From Pelobates cultripes (taxonomy: Eukaryota; Chordata; Amphibia; Anura; Pelobatidae), in NCBI GenBank assembly GCA_933207985.1, contig OW240921.1, positions 112,543,679-112,607,678 of the forward strand: 64,000 nucleotides of DNA. Direction: 5' to 3'. The notes beneath the pieces are model-generated. The model worked only from the letters and a program-made list of their open reading frames with translations, did not search any database and had not been told where the DNA came from. The position numbers and the translations under genes were made by a program. How positions within the stretch are numbered: the stretch's first letter is position 1; every line of letters starts with the position of its first letter. Below, piece after piece: positions 24,413 to 37,719 of the stretch.

Positions 24413-27400
24413 CTATTGAATAGGAGATGGTGTCCATTGACATGTGTTAAGGCTAGATGTAATAAAGGAAGGGAGTGTGAATTTGTAATTGTTCTTTTTC
24501 TTCTGCTCCAACTGAATAGAGAATACAAAAATTCATTGCTTTTCCTACCCTTGATCTGGTTCAGTAAGTTGAACCCAGCGTGTGGAGCAAATCTCAACCC
24601 GTGGACTGAGATTTATACATGGTTTGTGATCTGGGTTGCAGAACCTTGGAGACAGTTGATTAAGTGCTGTAGCAGACTAATCATTGGCGGAAGCCAATAG
24701 ATTTTTCTAAATCAGAAGACAAAAATTGTACTTTGTTGAGAACTGTTACCAGATGAAAACTATGGAGTTTAGTAGATCCTCTAAGGAGCTTTTTTTTCTA
24801 AAGGAACTCCTGCATTAAGCAACATCAAAAAGCAATATATAGTTTTTTTGTTTTTAGGGGGAAGCTACGTAAAGTAACCCGAACGTTGAATGCAAAGACT
24901 ACTGCTAAATGGCTTTCAAGACATTTTCTTCAAAGTTACTCTATTCTAAGCTACTGATATAGACAACAAGCACCTTGCGGAAAAAAATGGAGAAGCTAAG
25001 GACTTTGGTTTAAATACCAGATTCTACAATTATATTGCTTGGGGACGTAAGCAGCAATACTCTTACGTCGAACCAGGGGACTTCCTTCAGCGACCTGACC
25101 GTGTGGTAGACTCATGTTGATGGATTATTTAATCTTCTCAAATTCCATAAACCGGATCTGATTTTAGCATTCTGCAAACTCTTTAGAATTAAATCAGAAC
25201 TTAAAAGACTTGGGTGTATCATGCAAACATATTCTCATGATGCCTCCATTCATTTAACTGGTGGAGAAAAAGTATATGTTGTCTTTGAAGGTGACTATTG
25301 TGTTCTCAAACTTTTTAAGAAGATGAAGAAATAATAATAATAATAATGACTGTGTTTTGAAGTCACAGTAATACTGTATGTTGCCGTTTGTTGAAGCAGA
25401 TTTGTACATTTGGTAAACTAAACTATTTAGATTTTAGAGTCAGGAAAAGACAAAATGAGCTACAAAAAAAATGTGTGAAGTGTGGTAGTTCTGTGCCTTT
25501 TTGGGTTCTTTTTCATACTAGAATATACCTTTTCTTTTTCAGATGAAAGAAAAAAAAAGTTAGACCATACCCCATTTATATCAATGCTACATCCAAAGTC
25601 AATTCAGAGTTTGTGTGTATGTACGTATGTTTTGTTCCACTGTGTGGAATGCAAAAATGTTCAATGAATTTAATGTTTTGATTGCTAATGTGTAGAAAAA
25701 TGTTTTAAAAAAGTATTATAGCAATATTTAATTCTATTTAATGTCATGAACTGTTGATATATTAACCAGAGCAATGGGTATTCACATAAAGCTAACGTGG
25801 AGGGGAGACTTCGATTTCAAGAATACAAATACTTGTCGGTCGGTCACACAAGTTAGTATTTCAAACCAAATAGGTTACCTGATATAGTTAATGAACTAGA
25901 AATGGCGGTCAAACTTTAAGTGTTGCACTTTCTATAAATCCTGAGACGTAAAATAGCCATAATGTAGTAGAAAATCCCATTCCACAATACATACTTTGGA
26001 ACGAAGAGAAGCCAGTAGTATTAAACAATTTTTTCCTTAAATGTATGGAATAAAGTAGATAAGATGTCACCAATTCTGACATTATAAACACCAGCACATT
26101 ACAGTTTTATAAACTGACCATAATTCAAGGCACTCCAAGCCCCCCCCCCCTCCTGAAAATGAGAATATCCAACAAATAACATGCATCACATAGGTCACAG
26201 TTTTGCCAGCCTGTATCCACGCTAAATCTAAAATATGATGTTTTTCAATTATGTAGTCTTCAGAGTTGATGGTTCCCCAATAAAAAAAATAATTTTTTTT
26301 TATCAAATTACAAATTGAGGGTTTGGGTTTGCATCTTATAGGTCTAGATCAGTGTAAACTTTGTTTAAAAAAAATCAATAAAATAAAAATCAATGTGTAG
26401 TTTGCACATTATTCCCTTAGAATACAACAAAAAACAAACAAATCCATAACCAATAATGTGTGGACTCATCGATAATGTTCCCACCACATACTTGACTAAT
26501 ACTGAATGCACCTATATCTGAAGCTCTAGCAAAAATTCCAGTTCAAAGTATTACTCTTGAAGATTTTTTGCTTAAGGCAGAAGGACGGTGATAGACCCTA
26601 AATCTCATTCTTCATGGGTCAAAAGGATTTAAAGAAAACTCCTCCTTCAAAATAATATAACATATCCTTTTAACATTTTCATAGATGTGGTTTCCTCTTG
26701 TTTTTAGTTTGTCATGCCTGCCATTATTACTTGCTCACCATCAGGAGGGGCAGGCAGACTAGAAAGGGATAGGACATCCTGTGAAATGGGTGGGTTCCCT
26801 AAAGTAGGTGGCTAGGCTGACATTCACCCCTCAAGTTGGACCATGCCAGGATCGCAGTAGACGCGCTTAGTGGATGGTCCAACTGCTCTGTCCTTTCCTG
26901 CATCCTTAAATCTGCCTTGCAAGACAGGTTCCAAAGAGATGAGCTGTTTTTGTAGTTTAAAATAAGGGTGCCTGAAAGGTAGATCTCCAGATGTTGTAGA
27001 ACTACAACTCCCATGATGCTTTGCATGCCTTTAGAAGGGCAAAGAATCATGGAAACGGTCGTTTTAAAAAAATTTGGGGATCTACCTTTTTAGCACCCGT
27101 GGTCTAGAATCTATCCTAAATAAAGAGATCCCTGGCCTAACAAGAGTCAATGTTCTGACTTTTTGGTTACCCTTTAAGGTTTGTGTTTTGGTTTTGGTTT
27201 TTGTTTCACCCCACTTCCCACGAAAGGGGGTGAGGCTTTTTTGCAGGGTATTATGATTTAGTTTTATCAATTAATTAGAAGGCATTCATAAGCTGTATTT
27301 ACTTCATTTCCAATATATCTTTGTTTTTGCCATAGAGGAAGGTTGACAGGGCATCTTATAACCTAGCAATAATAAAAAATAAATAAAAAAAATTAAACTT

Positions 27401-29017
27401 TATGTACTAAAAAGGTCCTACAAAACCATTTCTAGAATCATCATTGAAGCGGTCAATTACAGTTTTTAATGCAAATACAATTGTGATCCTTTTTGTTCAT
27501 TACCACCACAAAAACTCTCAATAAAGTCACAAAGCCTTGACAAAGGAAAACGTACTATTGTTTTAATGCTTATTATAAATAGAAGGAAACTTGTGAACAG
27601 GTGGGTGGACTCTATGGTAAACTAGTGACAAACCAGGAAGAAGCTTATAAAAAAAGGTCAGTTTCGACTGAGAGTGGGTTTTATGTGTGGTTTCAGTTTC
27701 AAACAAATATTCAACCTTCCGCACTTCCGTTACGCGGAGAAGGGGGTTGGGTGGGATTGGATGTCATGATCAAAAGAAGATGGAGTTTCGAAGCTTGATT
27801 ATTATGGTATCTGTTTTGTTGCGAGGGGCACATTTATATCCTGCTTTATCATTGAGCTAAATTGTTCATTATGTTTGGTAGTTTTTTTTGGAAAGACTCA
27901 AAAAGCAGGGCTTATTCACAAAGAGTTGGGTTGGTCAAAGTACACCAAGAGGTGAAAAAACAAAAAAAAAATGTTTTTCCTATTTTATTACCCTGTTACC
28001 AGCAAACCGTGCAACTTGGCCAACGTTATACAGGATACTCACTGGAGTTCCTAGTAATTTACACATTGCTAAATTTGTTACTAAAAGCCTTGAAAACGTC
28101 CCATTATGGAACAAAGATTCATGTTAATTCGGGTAGTACTTCAGGAATCAAAATCCATAAACGCAGAGAGAAAAGGCAGTTTTTCCCATTCCTTTTGAAG
28201 CCGACATTTTTCTTATTTTGGTTATTGTAAAACCTTCCATAAACATTCAGGAGTATTCAGTAAAGTGTGAACACATTTTTCATTTGCAAAATTGTTGTTG
28301 GGTTTTGTTTTTATTTTGGGGGGGGGTTTTTTGTTTGTTTTTTTAAATCCCCAAATTTCTTTCTGGACTTGGAAATCATATTTTTTGTTAAAGCATATCC
28401 AGGGTAAATTTGGATTGCACTGGATGGGCACATTTCCTTTAAAATAAACAGATATCGTACATAAATAGTACAAATCTTCTACGATTCAGATATTAAAGAT
28501 TTGTAGTATAAATGCTGCTTTTGTATACCATATGCTTAGAATGAAATGGCTAATCTTCAGGGTTCGATGTCTCCGGACGATACTGTAGGCGTAAGGTATA
28601 GATTAAATGTGAAAAATTAAAAAAATTACACAAAGGTTAGAAAATAAGGATAAGTAAATCTGTAAATTCTAGTAGATTGTTGGTGTAAATTATAACTGTA
28701 ATAATGGAATGTTTATAACCAGTGTTTTATTTTAATACCAGTGATGCAGATTGGAAATTTTGAGCCTTATTAGAATGCATCTTCTGTACATTTTCCTCTC
28801 ACCAGTAGCGAGTCAGAATTCTGTATTGGCGAATAGAAATTCACCCCTGCAGGATGTTACATTTAGGCCCTGCTTCTATAACCGTTCATTTCATAAAGAG
28901 TTTGAGTGCCAAGAATAGACAAAAAATATATGCCTTTTGCAAGATAGTAAGAGAGAAGCCAGAACACAGGCATTCATCTTACAAGCACCAAAAAAAAAAA
29001 AAGTAATTTGCTAGTTA

Positions 29018-29250
29018 TTAAAGGGACGCTATAGGCAGCCTGACCACTTCAGCTCATTGAAGTGATCTGGGTGCATAGTCCCAGGTCCCTTAACCCTGCA
29101 AAGAAAATTATTGCAGTTTTTAATAAACTGCACTGTTTACCTTTGAGGGCTAACTCCACCTCTAGTGACTGTTTAATAAACAGCCACTAAAGGGACTTCT
29201 GGAACGTTAGGCGACTTTTGGTCTGTTTTCTGGGCACTACAGTTTCCCTT
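29018..29250. repeat. Multi-hairpin MITE, diverged copy in probable 3' UTR
   Basis: Starts ttaaagggacgctataggc. It contains the hairpins cacttcagctcattgaagtg, attgcagtttttaataaactgca (29111-29132) and gactgtttaataaacagcc. Same layout as the copies at 12165 and 30305. Confidence 0.75.
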
Positions 29251-29932
29251 TCTCCAGTTTGCTTAACAACAACAGAAGGAAAAATAAAATGCTCATAAAT
29301 GTGTCACGGAATACCAATATATTTTTCTTCTATAATAAAATAACTTTAAGAATTATAGATCGTAAAGAGACTGGCTTTGGAAATTTGAGTGATATAAAAG
29401 ATCGGGTTGAGGAGGAAGTGGACCCATATTGTAAAACTCAGGCCCTGAATTAGAATGTACCTTCTTCCCTAGACCCGGTGATACATTTGGATGCCAGGTT
29501 ATAGAGAATAGAAACTTAAAAATGTGAATGTCTAGTTTCTATTTTGAATTTTTGTTTTATTTTTAAAGCGATAGGATAAAAAAATAAATTTATTTGGACA
29601 GGTGCATTGAAAGTCAACACCTTCACAACCATTGGAAATTACTCGGTCTCAGAAGTAAAGGCAATAAATTGTGTTCCTCTATTTATTTAGCTCCCCCTGG
29701 TCTCTGACACTGGCGGATTTAACAAAGTATTAAGAAGTTATAATTTACAGAGGTCCTTGTCATCAAAAACATTAAATTGTTGGTATTTGATCTGCTCTTT
29801 GATTTATTTTTGAAGAAATATGTTGTACTGGATTTAGTCAGTTGACTGTTTTTGCTCTCAACGCACAAGGAACGTTTTCACTTAGTTTGTCTACATTACT
29901 GTAGCAGAATTGAATAATGTGGTTTACGTAAT

Positions 29933-29938
29933 AATAAA
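29933..29938 (+). promoter_or_regulatory. Candidate SIK2 poly(A) signal
   Basis: AATAAA with a GT-rich downstream element within about 30 bases. It is the last canonical signal before the transposon-rich intergenic region. Alternatives lie at 26377 and 27520. Confidence 0.5.
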
Positions 29939-30304
29939 GATGTTTCAGTACAAATCTGTTGCTGTTGCTAATTTATGTAATTTTTAGCAAATTGTTTCCC
30001 TTCATTTATCTTAAAGAGTCATTTTAAATTTGTTTCTCTTGTTAGTCAATATTTTTACAATAGTATGGCAAGTTTATTTTTATATTTTTATTGTTCTAAG
30101 GAGCAGAGGGGTGTTAATTATAAAAGTAAACTAGATATTTAAGTACTTTTGTAGATGTAAATAATGTCTGACAGGATGACTTTTTCCTACCCTGTCCATT
30201 TAGCTGTGATAATTGTCTGAATTAAATTACTGGGATTTTACTTAGCCTTAAGGTGAGTGTTTAGATGTTTTTCCTACTTTAAAAAAGAATTAAATAATTT
30301 AAGC

Positions 30305-30570
30305 TTTAAAGGACCACTCTAGGCACCCAGACCACTTCAGCTTAATGAAGTGGTCTGGGTACCAGGTCCAGCTAGGGTTAACCCATTTTTTTTTATAAAC
30401 ATAGCAGTTTCAGAGAAATTGCTATGTTTATAAATGGGTTAATCCAGCCCTCAAATCCTCTAGTGGCTGTCTCATTAAAAATCACAGTGAGAACACGCAA
30501 GCGTCCATAGGAAAGCATTGTAAATGCTTTCCTATGGGACCGGCTGAATGCGCGCAGCTCTTGAGATAGG
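30305..30570. repeat. Multi-hairpin MITE, best copy
   Basis: Starts tttaaaggaccactctaggc. It has three near-perfect consecutive hairpins: cccagaccacttcagcttaatgaagtggtctggg (30327-30360), an approximately 25-base-arm hairpin at about 30379-30442 (ataaacatagcagtttc with its complement), and ccataggaaagcattgtaaatgctttcctatgg (30505-30537). Confidence 0.85.
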
Positions 30571-31113
30571 GATTGACATATGGTAACCAAACCATAGATC
30601 AGTGTTGATTTGTTCAATATTTAATATAGACTATACTGTATTGTAAATTCAAATTGTCATTTGTTGGGGCCATTTTACCATATCGAGATGTTTTGTGGCA
30701 CAAATTATAAATATTAATCACTGAGGAGGTAAGTTCATTTGGGAGGTAGGGGTGTTTAAAAAAAGACAACCAGAGATTCACAAACTGGCATACACTGATC
30801 AGTCACAACATGCAAACCACTGACAGGTGAAATAAATAACATTGATTATATTGTTACAATGGAACCTGAAGGAATGGGATATATTAAACAGTGAGTGAAC
30901 AGTCAGTTCTTGAATTCCATGTGCTGACAAGGGCCAAATAGTGATGGCTAGACAACTGGGTCAGAGCATCTCCAAAATGGCAAGTTTTGTGGGGTGTTCC
31001 CAAGATGCAGGGGTTAGTACCTACCAAAAGTGGTGTAAGGAAGAACAGGTGAACCGACATCAGAGCAATGAGTGCCCAATGCTCATTGATACACATGGGG
31101 AGTGAAGGCTACC

Positions 31114-33588
31114 TGTAGCGGACCCCGGGTAATCAGACTGGTTACCTCAGCTAATTCCTTCTCTCAGCCAGACTGGAACCGTTAAACACTCATCCATTCC
31201 CCCCAGTAACTAAAACTAGACATATTTCAGTCAACTGATTTTTTTTTTTTGATTTTTTTTTGGGGGGGGCCACACAGGGCTTTTATGCACTGACTCCTAG
31301 CATGGGGTCTCCACCACAATATTAAAGGGTTTTTCTTCCCAAGAGCCTCTGTGGCTTAGGGGATAATTGAGTAAGGAAAACGATAATTATCTCTCAGTTA
31401 CAGAAAAATATCCACAAAATATACAATCCCCCAAAAGTGCCCCCAATATCACCAGGAGTTTAGATGGAGAGTTTAGATGGAGGAAACCCTTGAAACAAGG
31501 GGATCCCGGATAGTAGCTCTATATAAACAAACAAAAAAAAAAAGACCAGGTAGATTCAGGGAGAGTGAACAAGGCAACGAAGAGATAAGGTTAACTCTAA
31601 AGTAAGGTAAAATAGACCCCCAACAAAATTGGGAGGAAAAAACCTCCCCTGGTGTATAATGCCTTAAACAATAAACGAATTGGAACTTGCTGTCTATAGA
31701 GCAAAAAATACCCCCAACACAAAAATGCCTGGACACGATAAGAGGGTAAACTGCCTGTAAGAATAGGAGAGACTTCATTGCGTCCTACAGATGATTGTGT
31801 GGGGGGAAGGGCACCTACATACACATGTGGTGGGAATGCCCAAAGGTGGCGACCTACTGGCGCAGCATAGTAAACTTCAGCTCCCAAATCTTACGAAAAC
31901 GGATGACACTAGATCCATGGGCGTGCCTTTTATCTAGACCCACGGAGGGCCTCCCAAGACACGAACATGATCTACCTAGCGGTCCGCAGGGCCGTAGCGC
32001 AACACTGGTCATGCCCGGACCTCCTGCAGCTATCCCTGGTCAGGACAAAACTACGCGATAATTTATCTGATGGATAAACTCACGGCCCAAGTGCGGAACA
32101 CATTGACCACATTCTACAAAGTGTGGGGTCCATGGGAGCAATACGACACATAGACTCATGGCCCGGGGCGGCATCCATGCGGTACATTTCAGTAGCGACA
32201 ACTGGGGCTCACCCAACGGTCGCCATCATACCATAACCCGGACGGGTGGAAGCGGCTCCACTGCAGAACGGGTACCTGGTTAAAGCCGGAACAAAGGCTG
32301 CAGCCCACTGGGACGGGCGGCGTAGGGTTCACGGCCCCCAGGAGATCACCTCATCTCCGTACTTTAATACGCTGCAATCTCTACTTGTCTATATCTATCT
32401 ATCCTTTCCTAGTATGTTTTTATCTCTTGCAAGCACACCAGACTATGTAAACAAACAGGAGGAGAGAAAAGCTCCAACACTGTCAGACTCTGAATGATTA
32501 CGCGCATAGTGGAATGACATCACACAGGGGGTGGCATGGACAGAGCAGACAGGGAGGGCACAATGCCTGACCTACCTGGGCAAGATCAGAATATCCCACA
32601 CATACGCCTGGGCCACGACAACACAACACACATTAAAGCCAACCTGAGAGTTCATGACACAGCACACCCCTCAACAATTCTACCACTGTACATAGTTATT
32701 TTTTTTATTTTTTTATTTTACTGCTTGCCAACACAAAAGAAAAACTCTGGCGGCAACGCACCCAAAGTGCACAGTATGTGACCGACGCCTGTACTAACTA
32801 TGCTACTCTGTATTCTGTACTACATACAAACAAAACTTGTACAGTCATTTATCCACCTATGTCTGCACTATTGTAACAATGCTTGACTGTCAGAGCGAAA
32901 AATAAAGAATAAAAAAAAAAAAAAATAGGAGAGACTTCCAGGATGAATCCTAGTATCACTAGATGTCTCAAGAGCTCCCCCACAGAGTTCTATCCTATGA
33001 TCGCTCTGATCTGAGTGTCCAACCTGGCCAAGTATCACTCAGATCCGTTCGGCAGAGTTGGGGTAAAGTTTTGACCGGCTGGACACGAGCTGATGGCCCA
33101 AAACAGTTCAAGGGAAATAGGTGTCCTGGCTGGTCTTTGTTCATGGGTTCCTGTGTGAAAACTATAAAAGGGATTCTCCTGATTTCAGGTAGCGAATGCT
33201 ACACCCAGTGGGTAGTTCCCATCTCCCGAATGTCGTTCACATAGCTGGTCAGGAAGTAGGAAGGGTAGCGGAATAATCTTTACCGGAGTTCATGCAAGTG
33301 CCTAGGTGGAAAGATTTCCAGGCACTAGACAACCAAGTACCGCTGCCAACGTTCTGGAGACAAAATGGCCGTCATTCTTTTGCCGACCACGTGTATTCAG
33401 TTAAATGAAACGGCGGCCACCCATTCATTACTTTCCTTGCAGTTTTGCACTTAAGTTGCTGGTGTGAACATTCTAATGGGGTACAGGGGTGGTCCTTGTT
33501 TGGGATTCGAATACGGAGTGTTTGGATAACCTAACTACTGAATGTATAAAAAGTAAAATCCATGAAAGCAACGGTATGTTCCGCCACA
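31114..33588. mobile_element. Solo LTR, about 1.3 kb without its own insertion
   Basis: It begins tgtagcggaccc and ends gttccgccaca, short inverted TG...CA ends. It is flanked by a perfect 5-base duplication, ctacc, at 31109-31113 and 33589-33593. No gag, protease or polymerase frame is seen, so this is an LTR left after recombination or a non-coding LTR element. It is interrupted by a truncated L1 (31777-32924). The LTR superfamily is not determined. Confidence 0.8.
31777..32924 (+). mobile_element. 5'-truncated L1 in the LTR
   Basis: The 1148-base body encodes the damaged end of L1 ORF2 (TYIHMWWECPKVATYWRSIV, the same Zn-knuckle region as the full-length copy at 51407). Then come a 3' UTR and the signal aataaagaat with an A15-type tail. 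The flanking duplication ataggagagacttc lies at 31763-31776 and 32925-32938. Frameshifts disrupt the coding part after the first 60 residues. Confidence 0.88.
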
Positions 33589-33749
33589 CTACCCAATCTG
33601 GTCCAATGACATAGAAGAGCTACTGTAGCTCAAAAATTGCTGAAAAACTTAATGCTTGCTATGATAGAAAGGCGTCACAACAAATGTGGGGGAGCAAATA
33701 TGCCTTTATTTAATTATTCATAAATAATAATAAAAAGATAATAAACATT

Positions 33750-34175
33750 CTATCCCCCTCAGTTCTTCACTTTGCTCAGGCAGGAGGGCCTTGCCTGCAA
33801 GCCCTTGTGATCCGGTGGTGATGGAATTATAGCCTGCAGTTCCTCCAGCTAGAGTTCAGTCCTCTCACGAGATTCGGCCTTGGAGTGTTGCCATGGTGAC
33901 TGTGGAAACACTCTGACCTTGTGAGAGGAAGAACCAGGCAGAGTTGCTGGCTAGAGCCCCCTGGACCTCTCCCATCTTCTTCCTCTGACAGCTCCTGCAG
34001 TGAAGTGCCTGTGGGCCAATGAGGGAGATTTTTGATCTCCCTACCTGTCCATCATGGCACACAGCAGGGCCTGCGCTTGGACAGTGCCTGCTCTGCATGA
34101 GCCAGCAGGGAAGATCCTCTGATCACTGCCCACTGGGCATTTGTTTGGTTTGCCGGATGGCTGATACCAGTCAAC
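33750..34175. mobile_element. Relict of the hAT-4 GC block and right end
   Basis: It follows the same order as 39100-39530: an aactgcaggct/cctggtggtcc-like start, ctagagttcagtcctctcacgag, gttgccatggtgac, gtgggccaatgagggagatt, atgagccagcagggaagatc, then a degenerate right end gccggatggctgataccagtc. No left terminus or target duplication was found, so this copy is old and broken. Confidence 0.65.
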
Positions 34176-35138
34176 CACAGCAGCTCCCTTGGCATCAATG
34201 CCCCTTAATGCCAGGCTAAAGAAGATGGCGGCGGCTGGGAAGAAGAACCACTGCAGAAATAAAAATGAAATAGGGAAAATGGAAGACTGGATTCCAAAGA
34301 AATATATATATATATATATATACACATTGATGCCACATGGAGGTGGGGGTGTGGAGGGAGGGAAACATTTTTATACAGGGCATCTTTAAAAAGATCTCTT
34401 ATACGACATTAACAATTTCAGGACAGATAAGGAAACATTAGCAGTAACAAAAACAGAAGTATATGGGCAGTAAGCAATAACAGTTAAACAAAAACATAAG
34501 AAAACCAACAAGATCGTTCTGTCCAGAGTTATATTCTAGTATTGCTACGAAATCATAAACAAAAACACGCCTTTCTGTGCCCCTACAATGACACCAGAGA
34601 CGGCCATGAACTTTAACACCTTGATTATCTACATGGAGTATGTGGCGGACCGACACTTAGGTACATGCTGTGCATTTTGTTGCGTCTTTGGTGGACCCTT
34701 GTGTTTCATAGTTTCAGGATGTCTGGCACAGCCAAGGTGAGCTGTAGTTGGTTACAATTAGGATACATTGTTAAGCGGAATTGAAGCAAGTTTTAAGCAT
34801 CTGCAGCTGCCAGCTGAAGAGTGTGAAATTGTCACAAAATAACCAAGTGGAAACGAAGGTCGTTTCTGATTTACGTGAGAGTCCCTGAAGATAGACTAAT
34901 TGTCAGTTAGAGCCCCAGCTGTTCAATGAGAAAGTATTCCAGAACTTGCAAAGGTGAATCGATCAGTGGGGATACAGGCACTGATAGTTCACTTTAACGG
35001 ATACAGTTTGTATAATAGGTGAGTATTTTGTTTATAAGATATATATGTATATATAAATAAAAATTTTACCAGGAAGCATACATTGAGATTTCTCTCGTTT
35101 TCAAGTATGTCCTGGGCCCTCTAACAGTGCATATATAG
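34176..35138. other. Intergenic, no recognised gene
   Basis: Contains a TA microsatellite (about 34302-34322) and otherwise unique-looking AT-rich DNA up to the target duplication of hAT-3. Confidence 0.5.
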
Positions 35139-35767
35139 TATATATGCAGGGCCAGATTAACAGCCCAGTGGGCCTGGTGCTGACAATTATGACAGGCTTA
35201 ATTAAAGAATCATATCGACCAAAAACACTAAAACACTCCCAAGCGTCATGTATCTGATGGAGATGGTGCTGGAGAGAAAGAAAACAGCAGCTATAAGAAA
35301 CACATACCCTATGCTAATCTCCCTCTAACTTGTGTTTTCATCTTTCAAGTAAATCCATAACCCCGAACAGCAGTGTCCAGACAAGCAGGAAGTCAATGGG
35401 CACGGTAAAAGGGTGTGCCACTGACACAAATCACGTAACCTGCCAAAAGGGGCAAACATGCCCAAAAAGAGGACGTCTGCCCAAAGAATTTGAAGGCAAG
35501 CCTGGCATGAATGCATGTCAGGCTGCCTGCCAATCATGCAGCTGGCCAACTAATCAGCACCCTGAGCTTGGCATAAATGCATCTAATGATGCGCTCGCTC
35601 AATGCTTTCTAAAGCACTGTCCCCTAGCACTCTCTGGTCCACTTGTCTCCTTACCTTCTTACTAGCAGGCAGACGCTCCTGGTATATAGTCTGGGACAGA
35701 GAAAATCTGTGTGTAGTGAGTGTAGAAGAAAGGGAACATGCCACAGAGACCAAAGTCAGCATTACCT

Positions 35768-36190
35768 TGAAGGATCACTATAGGGTCAGGAACACAAACA
35801 TGAATTCCTGACCCTATAGTGTTAACACCACCATCTAACTCCCCTGGGCCCCTCATGCCTTCATAAATATAGTAAAAATCTTACTGTATTCAAGCCTGAA
35901 GCTGTAACTCTGCATGCTGTTAGACTCAGAAAAACAAGCAGTGTCTGCATGCAGAGAGAGGAGACACTGAATGTTTGGATGCATTTTAGGCAGCCATGAC
36001 CCAGGAAGGATCTCTAACAGCCATCCAAGGAGTGGCCAGTGAAGTTATCACTAGGCTGTAATGTAAAGACTGTATTTTCTCTGAAAAGACAGTGTTTACA
36101 GCAAAAAGCCTGAAGGTAATGATTCTACTAACCAGAACAAATTCAATAAGCTGTAGTTGTTCTGGTGACTCTAGTGTCCCTTTAACTATA
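35768..36190. repeat. Multi-hairpin MITE relatives in hAT-3
   Basis: 35768-35830 is a hairpin with arms cactatagggtcaggaa and ttcctgaccctatagtg. 35998-36190 reads in reverse as a ttaaagggacactagagtca-type unit with smaller stems (gctgtaaacactg-ttttcagag). These may be one element or two adjacent ones. Confidence 0.6.
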
Positions 36191-36434
36191 TTCATTGTCA
36201 GCCAGTCCACACAAGTTTTGTTCCCATACATCCCTCTTAAGTTTCCATACTTAAGTAAGAGTATGTGAAAAGTAGTTAGGGTTGCCACCTTTCTTGGAAA
36301 AACATACCGGCCTTACTTATTTGCATAATTAAATATGTATGGGTGACATCACATGATGTAAATCACAAGGAGTGACATAAGAGAAAATGCTGTAAAATCA
36401 CCAAAAAACTACTTAGTTTGATTATGCTGTATAG

Positions 36435-37140
36435 ATGGATTCCTCCCAGTGCCCCCATGTTTCCCAGTGCCCCCATGTGTTGATTACTCCAGGTCTCAGC
36501 GTTCCTATGTATCAGTCTCTCAGTGCCCCATGTCTCCCAGTGTCCCCTAGTGTCGTGTCCCCAGGTCTCCCAGTGACCCTATGTATCACAGTGTCTCAAT
36601 GCCCAAAGTCTCCATGTGTCCTCCAGTATTCCCATGTGTCTATGTCCCCATGTATGTGCCACTAGGACACTAGGAAGACGGGGAGACCTAGGGACACAGA
36701 GACACCATTGACACTGGGAAACTAGGGGACACTGGCTGGGACACATGGGGACACTGGGAAAATAGGGGACACTTGAAGACATGGGGACACAGACACTAGA
36801 GACACTGGCTGGGGGACACGGGGACATTGAGACATGGGGACACTGAGACACCACAGCCACAGACACTAGGGACACTAGCTTGGAGACATGGGTCATTGAG
36901 ACACTTGAGGCACTAGGAGACATGGGGACAATGAGACACTGGGAGACTAGGGGTCACTGGGAGACTAGGGGGCACTGAGACACCAGGGACACTGTGTCCC
37001 CATGTGTCTGTGTCATAATGTCTCCCAATGTCCCTTAGTGTCTCAGTGTCTGCCATAATGTATCCCAGTGTCCCTTAGTGTCTCAGTGTCTGTCATAATG
37101 TCTCCCAATGTCCCTTAGTGTCTCAGTGTCCCCATGTCTC
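36435..37140. repeat. Minisatellite with strand switches
   Basis: Units of about 10-20 bases built on cccagtgtccccatgtgtct. They read on the + strand at about 36450-36655, on the reverse strand (gggacactgggaaactagg) at about 36660-36995, then on the + strand again to 37140 with a 49-base higher-order unit (tctcagtgtctg-cataatgtctcccaatgtccc). Confidence 0.85.
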
Positions 37141-37719
37141 CTTGCAGCCTTTCCCCCATCCCTCACTTCCCTGAGCTGTAGGCTGTCTCTGCAGGGTGGG
37201 AGTTGCTGTCTGGACTCTCTGTAGCTGCATCCCTGCAGATCAGTGAGTATAGATAGGCAGGGAGGGATATGCTGGAACTTCCTATCCCTGCATGTCTCCA
37301 CACACAGCGACCCCTACTGGCCAGTGCTGGTATTGCATAGTCATCTCTTGTTAATAGTGAGAAAAATACCAGCATTTGTATTGCCAGCAGGGCCGGACTG
37401 GGAAGAAAATTCGGCCCGGGCATTTTTTAATTACAGCAGCCCACTAAAAAGGGGGCGGGGCCAGATAGGGTGTGTTTTGTCATCACCAATGACAAGCACG
37501 CCCCATCACAAAGTGAGTATGTTGGTTCAATGCTCTTCCAGGGTAGACCATGCGCAGAGCTCTGCTGAAGAGCTCTGGCATAAGAAAAATACCCTGTATT
37601 TGTTCTGCACAGCGCAAGCAAATTTAATAACATGCTTGCACTGTGTTTGCTTGAAATTTGTCTCTGGTGTCTCCATAGTTGGGATACCAGGAGACAAAAA
37701 TGCCAGGAAAGCATATTGT

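Larger units (their letters stand above)
24413..29955 (+). other. SIK2: SIK2 3' UTR (probable extent)
   Basis: About 5.5 kb of AT-rich, stop-dense sequence follows the stop codon. No exon is recognised until a good AATAAA at 29933 followed by a GT-rich stretch (ctgttgctgttgc). Earlier AATAAA sites at 26377, 26382 and 27520 could give shorter forms. Compared with the introns it is poor in transposons, except for a multi-hairpin MITE near 29018-29250 and a short catgatgctttgcatgcc remnant near 27013. The 3' end is inferred, not observed. Confidence 0.55.
30790..33680 (+). mobile_element. Tc1-like DNA transposon relict, split by an LTR
   Basis: The left part (30790-31113) starts actgatcagtcacaacatg and continues into transposase-coding sequence for the N-terminal DNA-binding region (reading like DKGQIVMARQLGQSISKMAS with damage). 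It resumes at 33594 with ctggtccaatgacatagaag and continues to about 33680 (ATVAQ-IAEKLNACYDRKAS-like). The two parts join smoothly once the LTR at 31114-33588 is removed. The rest of the transposase and the right terminal repeat are missing. The copy is defective. Confidence 0.75.

Noticed and set aside
31795..32061. Frame with WWECP motif as a separate gene
   Set aside because: It matches the L1 ORF2 C-terminus and lies inside a truncated L1 with tail and target duplication.
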